A stretch of 64,000 bases of DNA from Trochalopteron elliotii (Eukaryota; Chordata; Aves; Passeriformes; Leiothrichidae): the NCBI GenBank assembly GCA_024734555.1, contig JANPWX010000641.1, forward strand, positions 119,291 to 183,290, written 5' to 3'. Both the position numbers and the translations under genes were made by a program. This document shows, in pieces, positions 41,157 to 54,389 of this stretch; positions within the stretch are counted from its first letter, which is position 1, and each line of letters begins with the position of its first letter. Below the pieces are notes generated by a model. It worked only from the letters and a program-made list of their open reading frames with translations. It made no database searches and was not told where the DNA came from.

Positions 41157-43755
41157 CTGCGTGCAAATTAAAGAGAAAATGCCCCGTGAGGATGCAGAGT
41201 GGATTCTCTCTCCCCCTCCCTTCACTCTCCAGGACCAGCATCTCCTTCCCAATGCCAGCTTAAAGCTCTCCCACCAGGGTACCCTGGAACAACCCACAAC
41301 CTCGCAGGGCCAGGGAGCTTCACTTCTTTGCCCTTCCAGCTGCTGAAGGCTTGCCAGGCACAGCTGGGCACGTTCCACTTCATGCAGCAGAGGCAGGAGG
41401 GTGGTGGGGGGAGGTCCCTGCAGCTGCTGGGCCCTTTCAGCACAGCACAGAAGGCTTGGGCAGGGACACTGGAGCTTCCTGAGCCCCCCGGGGCTGGGAG
41501 ATGAGCGCTGCCACCCCTGGAACCATCGCGGTGGGCACCGTGAGGGATCAGCGTTTACAGAGCTCAGGTTATACCACCCAGCCGTGCCTCAAGGAGCAGG
41601 AGGGCTGGGTGGGAAAAGTGACCACACGTCAGTGAGCAGCCTCTCAGCAGCACCCGGTGTGCTATCCCTGCCCTCTGGGGACGTGGGGATTCTTTGAAAA
41701 CACTTGGGGTTTTTTGTGTTGGTTTTTGGTTTTTTTTTTTTTCCTCCAAAAGCAGCTTTTAGTGGGGAGGGCAAACATCACTACATTTACTCCAAGAGGG
41801 AATGAGAGCTCTGCACTGTCCACCCCGAGCACGGGAGGTGAGGCAGGAGCACTGGGGACGCTCCTCCCAGGACCACCTACCTGCAGAACCTTGAGAAGTG
41901 GCAGAAAGAAAAAAATCACGTTGGTACAAGTTTGGTGACAGCTTCGAGACAAAACAGTAACTAAAGCAGCACTTTCTATCAGCAGTAAGACACCCCACGG
42001 TGTGGTGATACAGACTGGTCCGTGGGCACACACAGCAAAGCCACTCACGCTGCAGAGACTGCCCCGGGGAGGCTCCTCCACAACATCCCCGCACCTACAG
42101 GACTTGCCCTGCCCTGACACAGACGTGGATGCGCTTCCTGCTCCTAAGGGTCGTGTTTCAGTCACTTCAAGGGAGCACCCAGAGCGTCACCCAGGTTGGG
42201 AGGGGCTGGGAGAGGAGAAGATGCTCTGAACCTGTGATCCGGATCCGTTGTTTTGTAAAAGAACCCTCTGTGCTCCTTGCTGCCCCACCCAGCTCTAGGC
42301 TGAATCCTCAGCCCCAGCAATTCCAGCTTCGGGGTCCCTCAGGCTGTGTCTGTCCCAGCACACACTCCAGCATGTCCAGGGCCATCCTCAGCACCGGGAT
42401 TAAAATTTCCCAACACTCCCTGGCATGAATTGAGCAGCTTTTTTATCTTCTCCCCCAGAAAACTCCTCCGTGTGTTTGGCAGTGAGGTTGTGCATCTCTC
42501 TGGATGCCACGTCCCTCTGTTTTGGGGACTCAGAATTTGCCACCGCAGACGTGGGCTGCTCCACACCAGTTGCTCCAAGGCTGGGAACATTCTCGGGCTC
42601 CTTTGGCTTTAGGATCAGAGGAGCCTGAGCATCTCTGGGTCTCGAGTTTCTCACAGCACTCAGCCTCTCCTCCTGCTCCTCCAGACACAAATTCCAGCTG
42701 AAGCCTGACAGCCCTGGCTGCTGCACCCAGTGCGGGACAGGCTTTCCCCAGCTCACACACACACCCCCGGCACTCACACCAGGACTGGCCACGCACACCT
42801 CACTCAGCCCTGACCTGCAGCCCCAGCTCTTCCAGCCCCAAACCCTCCCCCGGCTCAGGTCACCGGGCTGGACCAGCTTGGACCAGCAGCACCTGATGCT
42901 CCGGAGAGCGGCACGGCAAAAAAAAAAACAAAACAACACCTGGGGAACTGTCAGCGGTGACCTGGGCACGGGGGGCTGTGGGGGGAAGGAAGCTGCCCCT
43001 GTGTGCCGCCTAAGCCCCTGGTGATTTGCAATCCACTCACTGTTGTAGCTGCTGCCGCTGCCAGTCTCTGCCGGCGCCGTGCCTTGAGGAATCGGCCCTT
43101 CCGAGGCGGCCCTCCCTGACAGTGAATGGGAGGAGAAAAAAAAAGAGGGGGGGGAGGGAGGGGATGGGGAAAGGAGGAGACATGGGAGGACGAAAGATGG
43201 TCAGAAAAGGGAGAGGGAAGAATCTTTAACTGAGCTTTGAGCGGCTGGCGCATCCTAAGAGCTGTCGGGGCTGGAGGCACAGGGGGAGCATCCCCGTGGC
43301 CTCGCTGCTCGGCTCCTGCGGGCTGGGCTCGCACGTCGGAAGGAAGGATCACCACACCCTGTTATGTCTTACTGCTTTACAGCTAACAGGGGGCTCAGTC
43401 CCTTGGCCGAATCCGTTTCGGAGAGCCCTGCCTTTCCTTCTCTCGGTCAGCGCTTTTCGCTCTTCTCCGTCCTGCTGGCAGCCTCTACCCCGCGCACACA
43501 CGGCCGGCCACCCTCGGCACGGCCTGGGCACCGACCCCGAGGGCACGTCCCCATCCCGGGGCGCTCTGGGCTGTCCCATAACTGCTCCTCAGCCACCTGC
43601 AGCCTGCAGGAGCCCCGGGAGAAAGGGGCTCTGCGGTCGGGTCTGTGCCGGGTGCATGCGGGAGCATCCCTCCTGCTCGGGAGGAAGGCGCGGCGGTGAC
43701 AGCGGTGGAACCTCTCCCGTGGCACAGGAGGAAAATGCCCAGCAAAGCCACCTAC
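41157..43755 (-). other. I-II linker intron with a CpG-rich end
   Basis: 2599 bp. No transposon recognised. CpG density rises sharply from about 43200 to the exon at 43756. Confidence 0.75.
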
Positions 43756-43810
43756 CGTCCAGAGGGGACTTCTCTTCGGCGTTCTTGTCCTCCTCGGCCA
43801 GCATGACCTC
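43240..43810. promoter_or_regulatory. CpG-rich patch over the EEVMLAEED exon
   Basis: By eye there are about 40-50 CpG dinucleotides in under 600 bp, far above the surrounding intron. Examples are cgcgcacacacggccggcca (43491-43510) and ggcgcggcggtgac. It could be an intragenic CpG island or simply a GC-rich exon neighbourhood. Confidence 0.5.
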
Positions 43811-43812
43811 CT
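43756..43812 (-). CDS. CACNA1B: CACNA1B exon: I-II linker (57 nt)
   Basis: A 57-nt exon encoding EEVMLAEEDKNAEEKSPLD, about residues 396-414, directly after the AID. The acceptor is ccccag/AGGAGG and the donor GGACG/gtaggt. The first two bases complete the second Glu-region codon split by the preceding exon (GCAG/AG). It is an acidic, membrane-free linker segment. Mammalian Cav2.2 has Arg where this reads Lys (AEEDR in memory). The exon lies at the edge of a CpG-rich patch, and a 20-bp minisatellite starts about 80 bp upstream of its acceptor. Confidence 0.93.
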
Positions 43813-43893
43813 CTGGGGAAGGAAAAGCAAGCCAGGGTCAGCCTCGGGTTCCTCCCAGCCCTGCTGTGACACGGGCTGGTGGGGCAGCAGTGT

Positions 43894-44387
43894 CTGTCCT
43901 AGTGCCACCCAGCCTGTCCTAGTGTCATCCAGCCTGTCCCGGTGCCATCCAGCCCTCCCAGTGATACCCAGTCCTCCCAGTGCCACCAAGCCTGTCCCGG
44001 TGCCACCCAGCATGTCCTGGTGCCACCCAGCCCTCCTAGTGCTACCCAGCCTGTCCTGGTGCCACCCAGCCTGTCCCAGTGCCACCCAGCCTGTCCCAGT
44101 GCCACCCAGCCAGTCCTAGTGCCACCCAGCCCTCCTAGTGCCACCCAGCCTGTCCCGGTGCCACCCAGCCTGTCCCAGTGCCACCCAGCCTGTCCTGGTG
44201 CCACCCAGCCCTCCTAGTGCCACCCAGCCTGTCCTGGTGCCACCCAGCCGGTCCTAGTGCCACCCAGCCTGTCCCAGTGCCACCCAGCCTGTCCTGGTGC
44301 CACCCAGCCCTCCCAGTGCCACCCAGCCTGTCCTGGTGCCACCCAGCCTGTCCCAGCACCACCCAGCCTGTCCTGGCACTGCCACCC
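43894..44387. repeat. 20-bp minisatellite, about 24 units
   Basis: The unit is ccagcctgtcctggtgccac with 19-bp variants (ccagccctcctagtgccac). Array runs to within about 80 bp of the acceptor at 43812. The strand is strongly C-biased, giving G-rich minus-strand RNA. Confidence 0.94.
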
Positions 44388-46091
44388 CCCAAGCCAGTTT
44401 GCTGTGCTGTGCCAATACTTGAGACTGCACTCAGAACTACAGAGTTTTAGTTTGCTGCTGGAAGCTGATGGGGGAAATCTGCTAGAGGAGAACCCAGAGC
44501 AAACAAAACATTGAGTTGGCAGCTGGTAAACTCCACACACTTCCTTCTATTCTTATAGAATAAGAAATATTCACAAATTCAAATTCTCACTCCTGTAATT
44601 CTATCAGAGTGATTTAGGCTCTTACTAAAACATCTGACATCGTGTTCCCACCAAATTTGGCTTTAAAGTCCATTTAAGCCAATCTAGATGGAAGAGGAAC
44701 TTCAGAAAAATAAAGACAAACAAACCAGAGGCCAAACATCAAAGTGTGGAGCTGAGAGCTGTCTAGGAGGATACCAGAGGGATCGGCCTTATATAAGCCT
44801 ATATAAGCCACACAAGCCTTATATAATCTCTTTATTAATCATCTGGGAGACAGAGCCAATGATATTTTAATAAGACAGCAAACTGAGAAGGCTGAAAAAT
44901 AATACTGAGGAAAGCTGGAAACCCCAGCAGAGGGGAAGGAAATACAGAAGTGCAAGGTAATGCACCAGAGATGTGAAAGAAAGGAGAGCTGAGAGGGTTA
45001 AAAAGGTTAGATGAGCTCAAAGCTGCACTTTAAGAGCTATAAAGTCCTTCCAAAAACCCACAAGTTGTGCCTGCAGTTCCCACCTGCAGTTCAGGTGGTT
45101 GTCAAGTCTTCTGAAGACAGGTCAGAAGAGTGAAATGGGCTTTTATAGACAGTGCAAGAGACTTCTGTGACCAACCAGCACCTCAGACCAAAAGGTTCTT
45201 CTGAAGTCCTCCCCAGGGAAAGCTGTACTGATGTTCAGGGGCTAAAATATGGGAGCAATGAAATGGCAGTTCCCAGTCTGACTGCCCAGAAACACAAGGA
45301 AGGGATGGGATAGACAAGGGAGACCCTTCCCAAAGGCTGCTGCCATTCTGGATTCTCACCTTCAAATTACTCCTACAAGACAATCCTGCAAACCTCTGCC
45401 CCAAATTCAGGGTCCTGAATTGGTGCCCAAACAAATCTCCATCCATAAACACAGCTGGGCTCAGTTTTGCTGCTCCTTTAAGATAACCCGACCCTCCTTC
45501 ACCTCTGAAATTCCCTCAAGCCTCACTCTCCTCCTGCAGTGTTCCCAGGTTCTCTCCCTTGATAATTATTCCTGTCTGCCTCATGTCCTCTGGGAATCCA
45601 GAGCTACCCCAGGAGGTTTTTAAGGCTAAAAAGAGAGCTCAGCAGGTCACTGAGCACTGCTAGGAGGGGTTTTTAACCAGCTGGAATCCTAAACAGAGCC
45701 TCAGGAACTGCTTTGCCTTTAGTCATCACTAACAGAGCCAGGAAGGAGATAATTGGACACCTGAAAAGCCCCCCAAAAACAGTGCCTCTGCATCAGGAGA
45801 AATGTTCAGCAGAGAGATGGGACCAGATCAGCAATTGTGAGCCTCCAGAAAAAGGCTCAGGGGCTTTGCCAGGGTATCAGGGCCAGGGGTGTCTCAGCAG
45901 CAAGAGGAATTTTTGGTTATTAAGTGCTGGGAGTGACTGGGCTGGAAATAAAGGCAAAGCAGCAGAGAAAGTGGTGCCCCTTCTCCTTCTCTTTGGTGTG
46001 GGGAGAGAGGACATTGTGGGCTCAAAGGAGCAGCAGATTGCTGGAAATAACTCACACTCCACAGGCAACAGAGGTGAGGAAAAACAAAGAC

Positions 46092-46368
46092 TGTTGCCCT
46101 GAATCTCAGCCTTCTGAATTGTTTTAATTCTTGTACTGGAGTTTTTACGAATGAAACATAAACAAAGTAGATTTTTTTTTTTTTTTTTGCATTTTTTTCT
46201 GTGATGGACTGCTGCTTTGACCACTGGGGTCAGAGGGGTGTTCCTCTCATCCCCCAATTCTTGACGAAATTCTAAAAACTATATAAGTTGAGTTTCCCAA
46301 AATAAAATCCTTCTTTTCCTCATCCTGATGGGTGAGTGTGGCTCTTTTCGTGTCCTGCTTGCGACACA
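46092..46368 (+). mobile_element. Small solo LTR (~277 bp)
   Basis: Starts TGTTGCCCTGAA, like the LTR at 5093, and ends GCGACACA. Flanks share aagac (5 bp; caaagac if the end is two bases earlier). A TATA box (ctatataag) near 46279 and AATAAA near 46301 are present. Confidence 0.78.
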
Positions 46369-47039
46369 AAGACTAAATTAATTTAATTTCTGGCTGGGTA
46401 AATAGAAAAAGCTGATAAAGATGCAGCCCTCAGAAGTGGCTGTGACACTGTCCCAGGGAACTCTGCTTTGTCTTTGTGGCAATTACCCTGCCCTGGCACC
46501 TCACACGGGGCTCATTGCTGGAGGTGTCTGTCCCCCTCTCTATCCAGGGGCTCTATTCTTCTAAGGAAAGCTGAAACCTGAAGTTCAGAAAGCTCTGCTG
46601 TGCCAAGGGATGGCCTTGAAGCTCCAGAGGGTTGGGGGAGTGAGGTGAAACCATTCCCAAAGCCTGGACTCCAGGAGAACAGAGGGACTCCAGTTTTGCA
46701 TGAAAAAGGTGGATTTGGAAAGAATTAAAATGCAAAAGACATGAAACTTGATTAGCCCTGAACAGGAAGACTTTGAGTCTCTGAGAAAACTGTTTTCCAA
46801 ATGATTCATGTCCTTGTAAGATAAGAGAAACATCTTCAAAAGAATATTTGTGGGCTTACAAGCTCTTTACTCTGTGTGGAGAACTTGTAGTTCCCTGATC
46901 TCTAAAAATTCCATCCTTGGAGTTCCTGCAGCTCTGAGGATTTCAGTGGGGAAGGCAGCAGGGGCAAAATCATTTGCATGGATTGCATCACTTGGCTTCC
47001 CCACTTTGTAATTCCTCTGGAAAGCACAGCTGCCTTCAG

Positions 47040-47215
47040 ACTGGAGGAGGAGAGGGATGGATGGGATTTTGGGCAGGAATTGTTCCCTGGGAGGGTGGGC
47101 AGGCCCTGGCACAGGGTGCCCAGAGCAGCTGTGGCTGCCCCTGGATCCCTGGCAGTGTCCAAGGACGAGGCTGGATGAGGCTTCCACCCCAAACCAGTCT
47201 GGGATTCTGTGATAA
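47040..47215 (+). mobile_element. CR1 LINE fragment
   Basis: CR1 sense text: ggcaggaattgttccctggg, gtggctgcccctggatccct, then an internal deletion to ccaaaccagtctgggattct. Confidence 0.87.
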
Positions 47216-50116
47216 TTCAAATTACAGACATTAATGAGAAACATTAAGGACACTTCAGAGTGGTCAATGAACAATAACCATGATGTTAAATCGGAATTGT
47301 TGTTGGCTGAGGGGAGGTAGGGACAGATAAAGGAGTGATTTTAGTCACTCACACTTCCCTTGGCTCTAAAACAACCCTTGAGGTAAAAACCTCACTGCAA
47401 AGGACAAGGGCACTTCCTGTCCAGCCCCAGCAGCTACACTGAATATGTAAAAAATTACAGAGCAAAAACCTTCTAAGGATTAAGACATCATTTTATGAAG
47501 CATTGGAATGCAGCTTTCCACTCTCCCTGCCTTGCATCAAAAATAAACGAGGGGGAAAAAACCAAATGAACCAAATGCTCAGGGAGGATATTAGAAATAT
47601 TGGAAACCTGGTGAGGTTTCCAGGGGAAGAGAGGGGACTTGGCTGATTGGTTCTGGGTGCTCTAGAGCAGGAAAAAATAAGATGAAACAAGGTAGAGGGA
47701 GATTAGAGAAAGACAAGTAATTAAAAGAACTCCTGAAATCTTCCTCTCGCTGCAGACAGGCAAAGGATTTAAAGTGAGGGCAGGACACAGCTCGGTGGGG
47801 TTGGTTTATTTTTTAAAATCAAACTGAGATGTTAACACATGGCACTCTTTGCTCCAAGAGTCAATGAGGTCAAGGCTGGCAGAAGGATTTAAAAGCAATT
47901 AGATATTCCCAGGAATAATGACCAAATCCTCCAGAGTTCCATTAGAGCAGAATCCCAGAAGCTTTTGCTCTTCCCTTTATGCAAACAGCTCCTGCCTGGG
48001 GCTGCTGCAAGGGATTTCTGTCCACTCCTGTCTGTCCTCCCTGACTAGATCCTGGACAAGGAATTCCAGCTCATTTCAGAGCTGAAATCCCCAAAGCAGA
48101 GCTGGGAAATCCCCAGCACAGCCCCACTTTCCAGTGCCTCAGTCCTAAAGCCTGGATTCTCTGCTCTGCTTTGCCTTCACACCACATTTTTATTCAAAGA
48201 TTTTATTAACACTGCTAAGCTGATTTTAATTACTGTTATTATTCAGCTGTACTAGGAGGCTCTTTTATATTCCCATTGTATTCTCAACAATGCCTTTCCA
48301 GAGTATTTTTAACATTCCCTGATTCAGCTCTTTTGCATGCACTTCCCTGTTCCACAAAACCTCCTGGATCCTGTGTTATTAGGCTAAAAAATGTGCATTT
48401 TTCCAGCAGTTTCACTCAAGATTGGTGTGGCATTTATTCAGCCCTGGCAACAAAGAAATGGAAGAGCCAGGAATTCCCACAGGGATGGGAATTGGAGTAG
48501 AGGTTGACTGTACATTTTATAATTTCTTCATCCCAAGTTTCTCACAAGTTCAGCTGCTGATGGGCAGAACAGGCCCTAAAGTGACATAAATCCACCCTCA
48601 ACCCTGCAGGAGAATTCTCAGCTCTGTTTTATTGATGGAGATCAGGATTTAGAGACCAAAAATCACCCAGAGCCTTAAAAGCAAGACAGGATGAGAAAGG
48701 GAGAAGCCCAGAGAACCGTGCTGCAGCCACTGGGCAAGCCAGGAATTAATCTGAGTTTGAGGCTGCACAAAAGCTGTGAACTAATGAGAAGACAGGTTCT
48801 AAATGGAAAGGGAATTCTTTATTTTCTGATTCCTCCAGAAGCACAGAATGAAGAGTGGCTGCCTGAGTGGCTGCTGAACAGCCACAGTGAGTAAAATCTG
48901 ACAACACAAGTGGCCCTCAATTGTCACCCTGTGCAGTGCTGCAAGAAGTAATGGGTTTAAAGCACCACATAAACTGCTAATATTTCTATTTTACATTTCA
49001 GCTGTAAAGAGCAAAGATGAAGCTGATCTGTCTAAAATGGCACCCAGGAATCCATTTGAGAAAGCAGCACTTCTTTTCCTCCCCATCATTGTTTTAAAAG
49101 GCCTTTTCACTTGGCTCAGTGGTTGAAAAGCAAGCAAGGAGAAAATTACCCCCCATTTTCTTGGTGCTGCATGAAAGAATTGACTGTGGTTATGTCAATA
49201 TATAAATATCAGCTGCTCCATAAGGCAGGGAGGTTATTGGTAGTCGTTGCAGTCTGATAAAAATGTTATTTTCTGTTACATTAATGTGTCTGGGTCCTGG
49301 TTAAAGTTGCTCACGCCTCGCAATAAAGAGCAATGTTCAGTTCCAATGGTTATAAAGAGATGTTAATGTGGGCTGGGGGGAGTTCTGTGCAGGTGATCTT
49401 TGTAGCTGATAAAAAAATGCAGCTGGGGTGGGTTTTAGCAGCACAGAAAGAAAGGCTGATAAACCAGCTGGGGCAGGGAGTAAACAAAACAGGAATTATT
49501 GGTGGAAGGGAGCAGTTCCCCTGTGTGCAGGCTTTGGGCACTCTGATACAATTGTGTGTGTTATCAGCCCCACAAAGGTGTGTCAAGCTCTGAGGGATGC
49601 CAGCAGCCTCTAGAAATGGCTTGTAAAAATTAGTGAGACAGCTGATCGGAGGGGTTTTGAAAAAGTAAAAATGTTTTAATTAAAGAGAAAATTAACGAAC
49701 TATACAGAACAAAAGTTCAGTGCAGGGAGGTCCCTTGCACCTGCTAAGACACCCCAAAAATGCCCCCAGAATCTCCTGTGCTCTCTCTTAAGTATTCAAT
49801 GATCCAGGAGGGGTTTTTGGCTTGCTGCCCAATAGAAAACAGCCACATTCCTTGAGGAACAGCTAAAGAATCCAAGAGGTGCCTTTGTCTTGGCACTGGG
49901 CAAATTATGATGAGACGAGCATAGAAGTTTCTGGTTCTTCTTCCTTAAAAGTTCAGGGGTGAGGCTTAAACTCTTTTCCTAAACTCTTTTCCTCTTTTCC
50001 TTAAACTCTTTTGCTAGTATGGGAGCACCTGCTGGGGTGTGGGGGTACACTGCAACAGCACTGATCACTTTTTATATTATCCTGTTTTAGGACAATTGCT
50101 TTGATCTCAGCAATCA

Positions 50117-51121
<1,005 letters not shown>

Positions 51122-51207
51122 ACATCACAGGCAGCCAGGGCAGGCACACAGCCCTCCCTCAGCAATGTACCTGAATAACTTAGGCCATTTTCTGTACCAG
51201 CCAAACT

Positions 51208-51535
51208 GTTTGTAGATAAGAAGACACCTGCAGTCTTGTTTTTCAGAGTTCTCAAAGATTCATCAAGGCTACAGGAACAACAGGTCTAAAAATAATGAGG
51301 AGGAGCCTGGGAGAGTGTCCACAAGAAATGCAAAACTTAAATAGAAGACACAGAGCGTGGTGATGGACACTTGACCAATTAGGTGCCCTGAAGGATGTGT
51401 GTCTGATGGACAAATGACTTGGCCAATCAAGAGACTCCTACAGGCATGAACAGTAGTGCTAGAAACTGTAACTGTGGCTTTATGTAAACAATAAATGGCT
51501 TCTGTTGGAATCATATTGATTTGTTTATTTCACTA
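51208..51535 (+). mobile_element. LTR-like fragment (ends not resolved)
   Basis: Promoter-like features in order: two CCAAT boxes (gaccaattag, ggccaatcaa) and AATAAA (acaataaatggc) followed by a GT-rich tail. No clear terminal duplication was found. Confidence 0.4.
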
Positions 51536-52569
51536 GCCCGTTTTCCCCCTGCACTCAGCCTTCCAGAGGGGTTCAGGGAGCTTGGGGAGTCCAGGGTGGG
51601 AGTAGGGAGTGGAAACCACTGCAAGGGACTGATTGTTGTCAGACAAATTATTCCTCAGCTGCTCCTCTGCCTCTCTCATCCTGAAAAAGACCTGAAAAAT
51701 TCCATGTGCACACATCACAGCCATTCACGAAACACAAATGATCATCCTCAAAGCTAAAAACCATCCTCCAGCTCTTCCCACAGCACAATCTCCTCTACAA
51801 GCCAAGATTAAGTCACAGATATCAAGATTTTTTTTAAGGGATCTGCTCTTCCCTGTCAGCTTTTCTTCAAGTTTCCCCAGGCGTTTTGTGATTGTGACAA
51901 GCAGGAGTCAAATGAGAACTAAGTGGGGATGGGTTGAGGTGAAATAGCCCAGATGTTCTGGGCTGGGGGTAAAAATGATCCTGCTGTTTGCTAAAATCCC
52001 ATGGAAAGCAAGAATCTGGATCTCATCCCTAGGACAGGACAGGCAGAAAGGAAAGGTCCATCACAGATATCATGCCCAAGTACATCCTGCTGGTCTAGCT
52101 TGAAATGAAGGTGAGAAAAAAGTGCAGCCACCAGCCTGACAACCCTGGGGCCTTTCCCAAGGTAATTCCTGGCACCTGGAAATGTTCTGCTCTTCTGGAC
52201 ACAGGAAGGTGCCCAGCTGCCATTTATGGAGCTCTGAACCACCCCTGCAATCCCTGTTCTAAGCACACACTGGAGTGTCTCCCACAAGAGCTTTGTGGGG
52301 ATAAATGTGGGATCATGAGGCTTCAGCCCCCCAGCACATCTCAGCTCTTCTGTGTCCTTCACACCTTCATTTAACTATTAATTAATCAGCTAGCTAATGA
52401 TTTTTACTGAAATCCCACCTAATCAGCCCACATGAGTTCATCAAAAGCCAGCAAGGAGCAGGAGCTGGGAGGAGGGTGGAGGAATGGGGGAGAAAGGAGC
52501 TCCAGGTGCCAGGGGTAGATATTGAGTAGATATGAAAATATCTTATGGGAAGTGGCTTCCTTTCAGGTT

Positions 52570-52860
52570 ATGATTTTTACACCTCCAGGGATGGGACATC
52601 CACAATTTCTCTGCGCAGCCTGTTCCAGTGCCTCGCCACCCTCACAGTAAAGAATTTTTTCCTATATCTATTCTAAACCTGCCCTCTTTCAGCTTAAGGC
52701 CTTTCCCCCCTGTCCTATCACAACATGCCCTTGTGAAAAGCCCCTCTCCAGCCTCCTTGCAAACACCCTTTAGGTGCTGCAAGGCCACAAAAGATCTCCC
52801 TTGAGCCTTCTCCAGGACAAACAGCCCCAACACTTTCAGTCTGCAGCTCTGCATTCACAA
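52570..52860 (-). mobile_element. CR1 LINE 3' region, older copy
   Basis: Reverse-complement CR1 text: cctccagggatgggacatcc, cctgttccagtgcctcgcca, cagcctccttgcaaacaccc, ctccaggacaaacagcccca. Confidence 0.88.
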
Positions 52861-53305
52861 TCTGGAGCTGGTCCTTCAAAGGTGCCACTTTTGCCTCATT
52901 TGACAGGAATGTGACCCATGGAGAAGGGACTGAGAGAGGCACTGATGGGGGAGCTGAGCTGAAATCTTCATTTTGGCAGCACATCCTGGGCTCCTGACTC
53001 CCCTGTCCTGTCCCCCCTGCCAGGACAGCCCCTGACCCCACCCTTGGAACAGAGGGAGTCAAAATATGACAGCTGACAGCTCCTCCTTGGTACTCAGCAC
53101 ATCCCCAGGGTGTCAGCTGGGTTGTCAGAGGCCAGGGCATCCCTTTGGGTGACCTGGGACCTGAGGAAGAGAATTTGAGCCCTGGACAGGGGGGTGTGAA
53201 GCCGGTCCAGGGGGGTTGGAGACCTTGGCACACAGCCCAGAAAGACACCGAGTTTGATTTTAGTCCATGGGAAAAGCTTCCAGCACTAGGAGAAGAATTG
53301 CAAAC

Positions 53306-53775
53306 CTCAAGGGTGTGAAAATAGTAGCTTAGCACAGCAGGGGGTGAAAAATTTTGTAGTTTTAGGATTCTTAGTATAGAGATAAATGGGGGACAAGATG
53401 GAGGATTTAGGGTGTTGCCCTGAGTTCTTCTCCTTCTTCCTCGTCCTCCATCTTCTGAGGTAGTGATGACACAAAGTAGTTTGAGGGGATTGGGTTAAGG
53501 TACAAGTGACCTTTCTAGTATAGGCACTAGGCATTGGCACAAATTAGTAAATAATGGACACGTGGTTATCTGTATAAGAGTAGAGCACCACCTCACCGAG
53601 GGGCAGTCGCCTCGTGTCCCAGCCGCTGTCTGGACCTCGGCTGGGTGCAGAGAAAACTTTGAGATATCAAATAATAAACAACACGAGAAACCTGAAAACA
53701 AAGCCTTGGAGACTCTGCTTTCTTACACGACATGGCTCAGGGCTTTTAGAGGGCCAAGGACTCTTAACAGCCGGA
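53306..53775 (+). mobile_element. LTR, likely ERVK-type (approximate ends)
   Basis: Begins TGTGAAAATAGTAGCTTAGC and contains a TATA-type box (ctgtataagag) near 53570, then ataataaac near 53673. Ends in ACACGACA or CTTAACA. No convincing flanking duplication was seen, so boundaries are provisional. Confidence 0.6.
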
Positions 53776-54389
53776 ATCTCGGGTGAGAAAACCAAACCCG
53801 AGACTGGGTCACCCCTCTTCCCTTCTCATCTCTCATCCCTGCTCCAGCCCCTGCTGCCTGGGGCCTCCCCGCAGTCTGGGTGTGTGTCTGGAGGAGGAGG
53901 AATGAGATCACACAGCACGAGGTGACAACGAGCATTGCGTTTTCCAGATTCCCCAGAGGAGGAGACAACAGCAGGGGGAAGTTTCCTGGAGGGCCCCCGT
54001 GGGCAGGAAGGACAGCAGATGAGCCATGGCACTGCTCCCTCACCCCTCAGGAGCAGCAAAGGGAGAGCTCTCCTTGCAGAGCTTTTCATCTTCTGCCAGG
54101 TCCTGTCTGGCCTGAGGACAGTAAAAGTTAGCCAGGACTCGTCCCTTTTATCACAACTTCATATTGCAGAGTCACAAAACAGAAAGGACCCACAAGGATC
54201 AGAGTGCAAAATCTCAAGTGGAAGGTCTGTACTTTAAAAGTGTAAGAAAATGAGGGGGGAAACTGCTGGAAGTTGCAAACCCTCAACAGTTTCTGTACAG
54301 CCAAACACAGATCTCCCCAGGCACAAGGGAGGGATATTGTGAGGTTAAACCTGTGCCCTCCTGCTCCCTGGAACTGGCAGCTTTGGCCA

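Noticed and set aside
43296..43922. 208-residue plus-strand ORF over the CpG-rich patch
   Set aside because: It is antisense to the 57-nt CACNA1B exon; high GC lowers stop frequency. No recognisable domain.
44640..45010. Possible ancient CR1 segment
   Set aside because: Only scattered resemblance (gtgcaaggtaatgcaccag-type text); too weak to annotate.
49620..50100. Possible minus-strand LTR ending TGTCCTAAAACAGG
   Set aside because: The TATA-like box would lie only about 20 bp from the supposed start and no target duplication was found.
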